DNA of 64,000 nt, from positions 1-64,000 of the forward strand of contig JBJETY010000036.1 in assembly GCA_051883555.1 (NCBI GenBank), given 5' to 3'. Made by a program: the position numbers and the translations under genes. This document shows, piece after piece, positions 27,121 to 35,159 of the stretch. Position 1 is the first letter of the stretch; every line of letters starts with the position of its first letter. The notes below the pieces were generated by a model. That model ran no database searches. It was given only the letters and a program-made list of their open reading frames with translations, and was not told where the DNA came from. The DNA comes from CAG-917 sp051883555 (GTDB taxonomy: Bacteria > Bacillota > Clostridia > Christensenellales > CAG-917).

Positions 27121-27180
27121 GTTAATTCAATTTTAGTTAATTCAATTTTAGTTAATCTAATTTGAGTTAATCTAATTTGA
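27121..27180. repeat. Four-copy 15-bp tandem repeat
   Basis: Two copies of GTTAATTCAATTTTA (27121-27150) followed by two copies of GTTAATCTAATTTGA (27151-27180). The pairs are each perfect, so two successive duplications are implied. Lies in the 409-bp gap 27089-27497, which otherwise contains only AT-rich DNA and the terminator at 27418-27450. Confidence 0.9.
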
Positions 27181-27417
27181 GCTGAAATTAGATTCTAAAT
27201 TAAACTCTATACGTTTAAGTGCAACTATCGTACGACCTTAAACCGTTTCATTTTTTATCGTACTTTTCCATTTAAATTGCCGGAATAAATTTTTGCTCGA
27301 TTTTAACCGATTTCAAATCGGCACCGTTTATAATATCATATATCATTTTACGTTTAAAATCAATACGCAAACGCAAAGGCTTATAACTCGCAACGATTTA
27401 TGACGCGCCACTCCGAC

Positions 27418-27450
27418 AAAAAAACAAAAGACAACGCCGTTGCGTTGCCT
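27418..27450 (-). terminator. Terminator of the GGDEF-EAL gene
   Basis: AGGCAACGC / GCGTTGTCT stem (one G-U pair) followed on the minus strand by TTTGTTTTTTT. Confidence 0.8.
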
Positions 27451-27497
27451 AACTTATTTTGCCTGTCATCTTAAATTGTCGACTTATACTAATAATT

Positions 27498-30206
27498 CTA
27501 TATGTTTAGTCTAAGATATTCCTTAAACGCGTCAAACGTTATAGGTACGGCTATGTAAAATCCCTGAAGCACGTCGCAACCGATACATTCCAAAAATTCA
27601 GCCTGTTGTTTTGTTTCGACGCCTTCCGCCACAACGCTTATTCCCAGCGTTTTTGCCAATACGGTAATAGTGCTGATTATCGTTTTACTTGCTTCTCCGC
27701 CCGACGACGAAAAGCCGATAAAGTTCCTTGAAATCTTAAGCTCCGACACCTTTAACTCGTTTAAAACCGCAAGCGACGAATTTGCCGTGCCGAAATCGTC
27801 AAGAGCTACTCTTATGCCGTTATCTTCCAGCGCCTTTATGGTTTTTGACAGAGTTCTGAAACTTTTACATTCACCTCGTTCCGTTATCTCGATGGTAAAA
27901 GATATATTTTCTTTTGCCGTTTCTTTAAGGCTTAAAACCGTCTTAATATAATCGTGGCTGACAAAAGTCGAGACCGCCTGATTGATGCTTAAACAAACTT
28001 TTCCATAGCTTTCCAGTTCGGCAGAACGTTTAAACGCTTTTTTCAATACGTATAAATCAAATTCCTTCATAAGAGAATTTTTTTCGAGAAGCGGAATAAA
28101 CACGTTAGGCATAACGAGTCCGAACGTAGGGCTATTCCATCTTGTAAGCACTTCACCGCCCAAATCGTTTTTTTTGCAATACTTATATGGCTGTACGTAA
28201 ACCTCAAATTCGTCGTTAACAATTGCGGCAATAAGGATCTCTTTCACCTTTGAAGGCAAACATTTTTTTTCGCTTGCAGCGTATTCTTCATCATCTAAGA
28301 TAAGCGTTCTTATGTCAATGCTGTCGTACACGGTAAAGGACGCGCCCTTTTTCTTTTTCGATTCGTAAAGAGCGTTATCGGCACATTGATAAAGTTCGTC
28401 GAACGTGTCCCCGTCTTTCGGACGAAGTGCAACCCCTATGCTGATTGACGTTTCCACGCCTTTTTCTACGGTAGATTGTGTAATCGTTTTTATAATTCTT
28501 CTTGCAAGCACAGATACTTCGTTGTCCATTTTAAGGCCTGCAAGATATACGCAGAATTCATCGCCGCCGAATCGTGAAACGGCTTTGACGAAAGGACATA
28601 TAGAGTTGAGACTCTTTAAAGCGTCTGCAACTGCCATAAGCACTCTGTCACCCGTCATATGACCGAAACTGTCGTTAATATTTTTAAAATTATCTATATC
28701 GATAAGCATCAACGCGTCGACCGTATTCGCTTCAACTTTAAGTTCTGAAACCTTGTAGGAAAAAGTTTCACGGTTATAAAGTTTGGTCATACCGTCCGTC
28801 TGCGCTTTGTCTTTTAACTCCTCTCTTTCAATATGCCCTGCCGTTACGTCCTCGACAATTCCTATAAAGCAATCTTTTTCCTTAGACGTCTCGAAAATAA
28901 AATTCGCAGTGATTTTAAAATATTTTTTCAATCTTTCGCAATAAAATTCATATTCGAAAATTTCGTTATCGGCAAGCGAATTGAAAATGGTTGTAATGTT
29001 ATCTATATCATCCGCACTGAGATAATTAAGTTCAACCAATTTATCCATTTTATACTCCGTAGAATCAAGTCCTAAAAGATTTTTGGTTATCTCACTGCAA
29101 TATACGACGTCGTTTTTCAAGTCGTATTCAAAAGTATATCTTTTAAGCAATTCAAAAACAATTTTTGACTTTTGTATTTCCTTATGTTTCTCATGCTTTA
29201 AGTAACTGATCAGCAACGCTATTACAACTACGATAACCGCCATAAATACGCTGACCATAATCATAACTTTTTTAGAAAAATCAATATATTTATGTGCGTA
29301 CGCTTCTATCTTAGCATTTTCTACAAGCGTTACAAGCACCCAATTCTGCGCTATTTCATCGCTAAAGCCTTCAATATTTCTTGTTACGGCATAATAGTCG
29401 CCCCCGCTAAGGCTCACTTCGGTTATTGCGTCGCCTATATCGGGCAGCAGCGCCAACTCTTCATCCGTTATACCCGAGTCGGTAGTTACCACTGAAACTT
29501 CATCGCCGCGTTTATTAATCAACGCATAATTTGCATAATTATCGCTCATTAGCTTTATCAGCAGTTTATTGATTTTTTCTATAACGTATCCGATAAAAAT
29601 GACGCCGACAACGGTTTCTGCACTTTTGATAGGCGCAAATACTACGAAACTTTCTTCACCCGTTATTGCAGATTTTGCGGTAGAAAAAATACAATTCTCG
29701 CCGTTCAAAGATTTTTGAAATTCGCTGAGAAAAGAAATATTGAGGATCCTTGCTCCGTAAGACGTTCCGTCCGACACGTAGTCGTTTAAATAGCAATTGC
29801 CCTCAACGTTAGCAATTTGAATATAATTCAAATCTTTTTCACGGCTATAAGATTCTATGACGTTTTCTACCTCAGAGATGACTTTAACGTTTTTAACAGT
29901 AATTTCTTTGTCGGAACCGACTTCTTTAACGGTCGTTTCGGAATTGTTAAAAATATTCCCTCCCGCCACGTCATACAACAAAGCAGACAAAGTGTTAATT
30001 TCAGAGATTAATTCGGAAAAATAAGTTTCTATTGCAATTTCGTTTGAATCGCTAAGACCTTTTACGTCGTTAAAAATTCTTTCCTTTTCCGTCTTGTAAA
30101 TAAACTTTCCCAATTCGCTGGGCATGACGATAACTATCGTCATACTAATAGCGATAAGAATAATACCGATTATATAAAATATGTTTTTATGTTTAAGTTT
30201 AATCAT
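27498..30206 (-). CDS. Membrane-bound GGDEF-EAL cyclic-di-GMP enzyme with extracellular sensor
   Basis: About 902 residues. Membrane segment near residues 8-30, a ~270-residue extracytoplasmic sensor region (Cache/dCache-like: FVVFAPIKSAETVVGVIFIGYV, WVLVTLVE), a second membrane segment near 310-330, a PAS-like region (EYDLKNDVVYCSEITKNLLGLDS), then diguanylate cyclase with intact RFGGDEF, and an EAL phosphodiesterase domain. In the EAL domain the signature reads EVL instead of EAL and LKIDxxFI reads LKISRNFI, but EITE, LDDFGT, EGVET and QGF remain. No RxxD inhibitory site precedes GGDEF. ATG 30206 is chosen; an upstream TTG at 30263 would only add a non-matching leader. Confidence 0.9.
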   Translation of the reverse strand: MIKLKHKNIFYIIGIILIAISMTIVIVMPSELGKFIYKTEKERIFNDVKGLSDSNEIAIETYFSELISEINTLSALLYDVAGGNIFNNSETTVKEVGSDKEITVKNVKVISEVENVIESYSREKDLNYIQIANVEGNCYLNDYVSDGTSYGARILNISFLSEFQKSLNGENCIFSTAKSAITGEESFVVFAPIKSAETVVGVIFIGYVIEKINKLLIKLMSDNYANYALINKRGDEVSVVTTDSGITDEELALLPDIGDAITEVSLSGGDYYAVTRNIEGFSDEIAQNWVLVTLVENAKIEAYAHKYIDFSKKVMIMVSVFMAVIVVVIALLISYLKHEKHKEIQKSKIVFELLKRYTFEYDLKNDVVYCSEITKNLLGLDSTEYKMDKLVELNYLSADDIDNITTIFNSLADNEIFEYEFYCERLKKYFKITANFIFETSKEKDCFIGIVEDVTAGHIEREELKDKAQTDGMTKLYNRETFSYKVSELKVEANTVDALMLIDIDNFKNINDSFGHMTGDRVLMAVADALKSLNSICPFVKAVSRFGGDEFCVYLAGLKMDNEVSVLARRIIKTITQSTVEKGVETSISIGVALRPKDGDTFDELYQCADNALYESKKKKGASFTVYDSIDIRTLILDDEEYAASEKKCLPSKVKEILIAAIVNDEFEVYVQPYKYCKKNDLGGEVLTRWNSPTFGLVMPNVFIPLLEKNSLMKEFDLYVLKKAFKRSAELESYGKVCLSINQAVSTFVSHDYIKTVLSLKETAKENISFTIEITERGECKSFRTLSKTIKALEDNGIRVALDDFGTANSSLAVLNELKVSELKISRNFIGFSSSGGEASKTIISTITVLAKTLGISVVAEGVETKQQAEFLECIGCDVLQGFYIAVPITFDAFKEYLRLNI

Positions 30207-30588
30207 AACTACCCGATAAATAATCTCGTTATTTAAATCTAAATGCGGAATTTTGATTGACAATCATATAAGACGCATGCCACTATACGCTTCTGCTAAC
30301 CACGTACAGCCGTATCGATATTTTCTTTAAAATTTTATCTTTGGTAGAAATCAAATCAAACCGTCTTAAGTATAAAAAAATATAAACAAAACGCACAAAG
30401 TGCATATTTAAAATGTTATATTTACTTTAACAAAAAAAAGTTGATTATGCAAGCATAATCAACTAAAATTCTATAATATTCGACACTTTTTGCAAAGCGG
30501 TTTCATTTACCATTTCTCAGAATTTTATTTTGACAATTTATTTTCGGACGGCAAACTCTACCCGCTTTGTGTGTACAGTCCTTTAACA
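30207..30588. other. Intergenic region upstream of the GGDEF-EAL gene
   Basis: No gene seen. Contains the terminator of the 30589 gene at 30432-30464. The GGDEF-EAL promoter is not identifiable by eye. Confidence 0.5.
30432..30464 (-). terminator. Terminator of the 30589-31338 gene
   Basis: AGTTGATTATGC / GCATAATCAACT, 12-bp stem with TTTTTTTTG following on the minus strand. Confidence 0.85.
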
Positions 30589-31338
30589 TTAGTACAAAGA
30601 ATAGTTATATAATCTGGTATATATTTTACTCTTCTCTACGTTTACAAAATCAACCACCCTGAATTCATCGCCGACAAGTTCCATAATCACAAAGAAATCG
30701 CTGTATATAAACCCCATGTAAGTTTCATATTCCGGTCTTTGCTGCCTGCGGTATTGCATAGCGGATTTAAAGGACAAATTTACGAGTCTTGCTATTTCTT
30801 TAACCGCAGCGTTAAATTCTATCGGATATTTAAAATAAAATTCATGCGGATAATACAACAATAAATTCTTTTTAAAATCCAACTTCTGCAAAAATACTTT
30901 TATATCCGATTCCGCAACGGTCAACGGCGAAGTAGATTCCATAAGAATATTCAACTCCGCAAGACTGTATTTTAAAAGAGCAATATGCAAAACTGTGCAA
31001 ATAAGATTTTTATCGCTTTTCGGCGGAGTAGTCATAAATTTACCCTGTTTCCCCAAAAGCTCGGTTTGGTCGGACAAAAGGCTCAACGCTCTAAGCCTTG
31101 TCTGGCTTGCCGTCAGTTTAAAGTCCAGCCCGTACGAACCTGCATAACAGTCGCATTCGCCATGGGCCTCGCTGTTCGGACGAACGAACGGCTTAAAACC
31201 TACCCGTTCTCTTAAAAACATAGACGAGTTGACAAATTCGACCATATATAATTCATAATTACATTCGCTGTCGCCCTTAACGCTTCCTTTTATAAGTACC
31301 TGCGACGGCAACAAACGATAGTGTAAACGCTTGTCCAT
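30589..31338 (-). CDS. Uncharacterised protein, probably from a leaderless mRNA
   Basis: 249 residues, no signal peptide or membrane segment, no family I recognise. It has a cysteine pair near residue 60 (HGECDCYAG) and an aromatic-rich central region (YYPHEFYFKYPIEF). There is no Shine-Dalgarno. Instead TTGAAA, a 17-bp spacer and TATAAT stand so that transcription would begin at the A of the ATG. It follows a second uncharacterised gene by 37 bp and has its own strong terminator. Function unknown. Confidence 0.7.
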   Translation of the reverse strand: MDKRLHYRLLPSQVLIKGSVKGDSECNYELYMVEFVNSSMFLRERVGFKPFVRPNSEAHGECDCYAGSYGLDFKLTASQTRLRALSLLSDQTELLGKQGKFMTTPPKSDKNLICTVLHIALLKYSLAELNILMESTSPLTVAESDIKVFLQKLDFKKNLLLYYPHEFYFKYPIEFNAAVKEIARLVNLSFKSAMQYRRQQRPEYETYMGFIYSDFFVIMELVGDEFRVVDFVNVEKSKIYTRLYNYSLY

Positions 31339-31344
31339 ATTTTT

Positions 31345-31373
31345 ATTATACCATTCGGAAAACTATATTTCAA
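31345..31373 (-). promoter_or_regulatory. Consensus promoter placing +1 on the start codon of 30589-31338
   Basis: Minus strand: TTGAAA (31373-31368), 17 bp, TATAAT (31350-31345), then six bases to the ATG at 31338. The -10/+1 distance predicts a leaderless transcript. Confidence 0.7.
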
Positions 31374-31375
31374 TA

Positions 31376-32425
31376 TTATATTTTAACGACGTCTTCGCGA
31401 CTTATGCACTTACCCGTTTTTGCGTCCTGAAAAATCATCCATACGCCGCCGTCGTCGTCTATATCCACGTATTGCGCCACGTCTTTTATCTCGTCAGGCG
31501 GCAAAACTTTATCATTTCCCGGGATGCCGTAACAAACGTATATTACTTCGTCAAGTTCGTAAATCAGACCCACGACGTAATATTCGTCTTCACAGTCTAC
31601 CCTTATCCATTTTGAATTCGGCAGTCGCTCTGTGAGTCTGCTTTCTACGGGATAACATATAAACATTTCGTCTAACTGAGATTTTACGGCCTGATAAAAG
31701 TTGTTTCCGACAAATTCTATTCCGCCGAAAAATATTGTCGGCTCTTTTCGGACGGAAGGTTGCTGCTCTGAATTTTCATTTGTTTCCGTAGCTTTTTTTG
31801 CGATATCATCACCGTGTGGACATTCCGCTTTTTTGTCGGCGTTTTTGCTCATCAAACCGATTTCAGACTGCCTGGAATCTTCGATGTCAGGTGCGCCTTC
31901 CGATTGTACGGAAGTTTTGGCGGATTGCCCGTTTAATTCAGTTCTCTCTTTCTTCTCTTTTACCTCTGCTTCTTCGATAAATTTATCTGTGTCGTCGGAA
32001 AAATCCACGTCGTTTTTTTCTTCGCCGTCCGCCGCGTTTTTTTCTTCAGCATCCGCCTTTTTGTCCTTTGTTCCGCTTCCCTTTTTATCGTCAATCGGAA
32101 GTTCATCGGATATCTTCTCTTTTTTATATTTGTCGTCATATGCGGATAAAAGATGATAACACCTATCTTTTTTGCCGTTAACGCCGCTGTACACTTCGCC
32201 GTCTGTAAGCAATACCGCACTGACGTCGTCTGAAATACTTCCCGAAAACTCCGTTATGCCGCACGTTAAATTCAATTCAAATTCCATGCCGCAGTCTATA
32301 AGAAGCGTAGACGGATATTTAATATTTTCGCTCAAAGCTACCTTTATTCTGCCGTTTGATTCGGAAAGCTTTAAAACTTCCTTTTTTGAACCGTTCTTCA
32401 AAATTACAATTACTTTCTGAAACAT
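31376..32425 (-). CDS. Uncharacterised two-domain protein with acidic linker
   Basis: 349 residues. Residues 1-~90 form a small strand-rich domain (VIVILKNGSKKEVLKLSESNGRIKVAL). A ~140-residue highly charged, low-complexity linker follows (DKKGSGTKDKKADAEEKN-like). Residues ~235-349 form a conserved-looking C-terminal domain (EFVGNNFYQAVKSQLDEMFICYPVESRLTERLPNSKWIRVD, YYVVGLIYE, ICYGIPG-type). I have an impression that this last domain recurs in Clostridia, but cannot name its role. The ribosome site (GAGG) is buried in a hairpin. Confidence 0.7.
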   Translation of the reverse strand: MFQKVIVILKNGSKKEVLKLSESNGRIKVALSENIKYPSTLLIDCGMEFELNLTCGITEFSGSISDDVSAVLLTDGEVYSGVNGKKDRCYHLLSAYDDKYKKEKISDELPIDDKKGSGTKDKKADAEEKNAADGEEKNDVDFSDDTDKFIEEAEVKEKKERTELNGQSAKTSVQSEGAPDIEDSRQSEIGLMSKNADKKAECPHGDDIAKKATETNENSEQQPSVRKEPTIFFGGIEFVGNNFYQAVKSQLDEMFICYPVESRLTERLPNSKWIRVDCEDEYYVVGLIYELDEVIYVCYGIPGNDKVLPPDEIKDVAQYVDIDDDGGVWMIFQDAKTGKCISREDVVKI

Positions 32426-32947
32426 AAAAACCTCGCATTACACATTATGCAAGGTTTAAAAAAATATACCGCAAAATCGTCAATATACGTTAAAGCCGAT
32501 AAATAAACGAAATCGAAAAACGAAAGACGAATTAGTATTTCCGTTTACCTTAGATTTTCTTTTAAAGTCGCTCAAAAATTCGATTTGCTTAGCTTTTTAC
32601 AACTTTATGTTTTCCTTTAAAAACTATTTTTATATAAAACCTTTTACATAAACTCTTTTTAATAAACTATATAAAACTCTTTTTTATAAAAGCTCTTTAT
32701 ATTTAAAACTCTTTATATCCGTAGATATGCGGGATTTTAACGACTGAATTATTTATGTCTTAACTTATTTATAAAACTCTTAATATCCGAAATTATTTAA
32801 ATCCGAATTATTTAAAGCTAAAACTTTTATAACCGAATTCTATTTATCGCTTAATTTCTTTATCGCTAAAATCTTTATAACTGAAATCCATTTATAAAAA
32901 TTTAAAATCAACGAATTGAAAACGAAGTTCAATCTTTGCAATAAAGA
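32426..32947. other. AT-rich degenerate repeat region upstream of 31376-32425
   Basis: Apart from the 32429-32456 hairpin, the region is AT-rich with recurring units (ATAAAACTCTTT, TTTATATCCG-like, between about 32620 and 32890). No gene. Confidence 0.5.
32429..32456 (-). promoter_or_regulatory. Hairpin sequestering the ribosome binding site
   Basis: Minus strand: AACCTTGCAT (32456-32447) pairs with ATGCGAGGTT (32438-32429), 10 bp including one G-T. The paired right arm contains the GAGG ribosome site of the 31376-32425 gene and is followed by TTT and the ATG, so it could act as a translational lock or attenuator. Confidence 0.55.
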
Positions 32948-33781
32948 TTAGCGATAAATTACACCGTAAATTTTGACGTAATCGTCAAGACTAAGTTGCT
33001 CACCGCGAACGTTTTCGTCCATATCGCACTCTTTCAATATTTCGACCGCCTTCTCTTTAGATATGCCGTATCCCGCCATGAGATTGTTCGTAAGCATTTT
33101 TCGCCGCATTGCAAAGGATATTCGCACAAGTTTTGACAATTTTTTAAGGTCAATACCGCTGAGTTTATTGCGGTCTACGTCGATTTTAACGACGGCACTG
33201 TCAACGTTAGGCACCGGGAAAAACATTTTTCTGTTTACGTCACGGGTTATACGCGCCCTACCGTACGTTTCGACGGCAAGAGAAATGGTCCCGTATGATT
33301 TGCTTTTGCAATCGGCTACAAGTCTGTCGGCTACTTCCTTTTGCACCATTACCGTAACGGATTCCACGTCGAGACCGCTCTCTAAAAACCGCATTATCAT
33401 AGGCGTTGTAACGTAATACGGAAGATTTGCAACGACTTTAAACTTTTTGCCGACAATCGATTCAAGCTCTTCGTCGCTTAGCTTTAAAACGTCTTTAAAA
33501 ACCACTTCAACGTTTTCTATGCCCTTTAACGAAACGTCGAGAATGGGTATAAGGTTTTTATCCAATTCGAAGCTGAATACCTTTTTAGCCTTTTGAGCAA
33601 GGGCTCTTGTAAGCGTACCGGCTCCCGTACCTATTTCAACGACGGTGTCGTCGGCGTCCACCGCGGCGTCGCTTGCTATTGCATTAAGCAAATTGGTATC
33701 GGTTATGAAATTTTGTCCTAACGCTTTGTTATATCGATAATTAGTGGCAATTAAAATATCTTTTACGTTTATTTCACTCAT
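32948..33781 (-). CDS. rsmA: 16S rRNA dimethyladenosine transferase RsmA (KsgA)
   Basis: Dimethylates two adjacent adenosines near the 3' end of 16S rRNA as a late 30S assembly step. 277 residues. Motifs: YNKALGQNFITDTNLL (18-33), SAM-binding VVEIGTGAGTLTRAL near 46-60, FSFELDKNLIPIL and the catalytic VVANLPYYVTTPMI near 115-128; FFPVPNVDSAVVKID near 185. No clear Shine-Dalgarno precedes the ATG. A possible promoter lies at 33860-33888 (minus strand TTGACG, 17 bp, TATTAA). Single gene. Confidence 0.95.
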   Translation of the reverse strand: MSEINVKDILIATNYRYNKALGQNFITDTNLLNAIASDAAVDADDTVVEIGTGAGTLTRALAQKAKKVFSFELDKNLIPILDVSLKGIENVEVVFKDVLKLSDEELESIVGKKFKVVANLPYYVTTPMIMRFLESGLDVESVTVMVQKEVADRLVADCKSKSYGTISLAVETYGRARITRDVNRKMFFPVPNVDSAVVKIDVDRNKLSGIDLKKLSKLVRISFAMRRKMLTNNLMAGYGISKEKAVEILKECDMDENVRGEQLSLDDYVKIYGVIYR

Positions 33782-33919
33782 ACGTATATAATGCTTTAAA
33801 ATTAAAAAAATAGCAAATAATTTAAAAAGATTGGTATATTTTTTTTATTCGGGGACAAATTAATAATGTACCAAAGATAAATCGTCAAGGTACAAAAGAT
33901 AAAAAGGCAATAGCCTTTC

Positions 33920-34057
33920 GTTAGCAACATAATCAAGCTGTCTAATACCATAAATTGAGCGTATATTGCAAAAATTCAAGCATATTGCAATGAGTTGGCG
34001 TATATCGCAAAGATTTAAGATAGTAAATCTGTATGATTAATGAATTGTGTTGCTAAT
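33920..34057. ncRNA. Candidate structured RNA (strand unresolved)
   Basis: GTTAGCAACA (33920-33929) pairs with TGTTGCTAAT (34048-34057), and just inside TAATCA (33930-33935) pairs with TGATTA (34034-34039). The enclosed ~100 bases hold smaller hairpins (GATTTA/TAAATC; TTGCAA arms). T-tailed hairpins flank it on both sides (34070-34102 on plus, 33904-33918 on minus), so it could be expressed from either strand. No clear promoter was found. Confidence 0.35.
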
Positions 34058-34069
34058 ACGTAAAATGAA

Positions 34070-34102
34070 AAATGCACTCGGCGATACTCCGAGCGCATTT
34101 TT
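34070..34102. terminator. Terminator downstream of tatD / of the 33920 structure
   Basis: AAATGC-A-CTCGG / CCGAG-C-GCATTT with T7 on the plus strand and TTTTT on the minus strand. Confidence 0.7.
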
Positions 34103-34385
34103 TTATTATAGAATTTCTTATTATAGAATTTCTTTATTGTTGAATTTTTATATTGCATTAAAATTATGTCGTAACAATTTACAAATACGTCGTAATCTAT
34201 TTGCCTTGGCTATGACCCGATTTGTCTTGGCAACGTTTGATTGCGCTAAATTATATCGTAAAACTATTTTGTGAAATCTCTTTTCGGCGATATATCAAGA
34301 AACTTTTTTACAATATCTTTTTACAATTTCCTTTGCGTTTTTATTTTATCATTTCTATTGATTTATATCGCTATTTCCCATCTCG

Positions 34386-35159
34386 CTATTTCAGTTTGGC
34401 AAAAAGACGACGAGCGTTTATTGTGGATTTTTCAATTAAGTCGTCAACTTCTACGTTTAAAATCTCGCTTGCTTTTTCTACGGCAAGCCGCGTTAACTTC
34501 GGCTCGTTTCTCTTACCTCTGAAAGGCACGGGCGTAAGATACGGGCTGTCCGTTTCAAAAAGAATTCTGTCTTTATCGATTATCGGCAAAACTTCATAAC
34601 AAAACTTTGCGTTTTTAAAAGTTATGCTTCCGCCGAAAGCGAAATAGGGGTCGAATTTAAAATACCGTTTCGCCATTTCGGCAGAGCCGCTGTAACAATG
34701 GAACAAAAGTCCGTTTTTTAAATAATGAACGTTTTGGTTTAACAAATCGAACATATCTTCGTAAGCGTCACGCAAATGTATTATGACGGGCAATTTCAGA
34801 GAATCGGCAAGTTCAAGCTCTTCTGCAAAAACTTTTCTCTGTATCTCTCTTTCCGACAAATCGTAAAAATAGTCCAGACCGATTTCACCTATGGCAACGA
34901 CCTTTTCGTCTTTGGACAATTCTTTATAAAACTCTGCGTCGTCTGTGCAATATTTATTGCTGTCGTGCGGATGAGTACCTACGGCGCAATATAAATTTTC
35001 ATATTCCTTTGCAAGTTTAAACGATTCGTCTGAAGACTGCCTATCGTAACCTACGACGATTGCTCTTTCAATTCCGTTTTGAAAAAGGGAAGAAATTATT
35101 TCTTCCCTGTCGTCGTTAAATCTTTCGTCCGTTAAATGGCAATGCGTATCGATCAGCAT
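34386..35159 (-). CDS. tatD: TatD-family metal-dependent deoxyribonuclease
   Basis: TIM-barrel DNase/metalloenzyme (YabD type). 257 residues. MLIDTHCHLTDERF carries the HxH metal ligands; AIGEIGLDYFYDLS near 92-105, VIIHLRDAYED near 125, FHCYSGSAEMAKRYF near 155 and ETDSPYLTP near 200 complete the metal-binding set. The start overlaps the end of metG by 7 bp without its own ribosome site, implying coupled translation. metG-tatD-rsmA order is a common Firmicutes arrangement. Confidence 0.95.
   Translation of the reverse strand: MLIDTHCHLTDERFNDDREEIISSLFQNGIERAIVVGYDRQSSDESFKLAKEYENLYCAVGTHPHDSNKYCTDDAEFYKELSKDEKVVAIGEIGLDYFYDLSEREIQRKVFAEELELADSLKLPVIIHLRDAYEDMFDLLNQNVHYLKNGLLFHCYSGSAEMAKRYFKFDPYFAFGGSITFKNAKFCYEVLPIIDKDRILFETDSPYLTPVPFRGKRNEPKLTRLAVEKASEILNVEVDDLIEKSTINARRLFAKLK

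Larger units (their letters stand above)
33782..34385. other. Intergenic region, rsmA to tatD
   Basis: No gene. Holds the putative rsmA promoter, a long-range inverted-repeat structure at 33920-34057, a small AAAGGC/GCCTTT hairpin at 33904-33918 and a terminator at 34070-34102. Confidence 0.5.

Noticed and set aside
33779..33793. rsmA as a second leaderless gene (CATTAT six bases before the ATG)
   Set aside because: Boxes are only 4/6 matches, and a better promoter (TTGACG-N17-TATTAA, minus strand) lies ~80 bp upstream.
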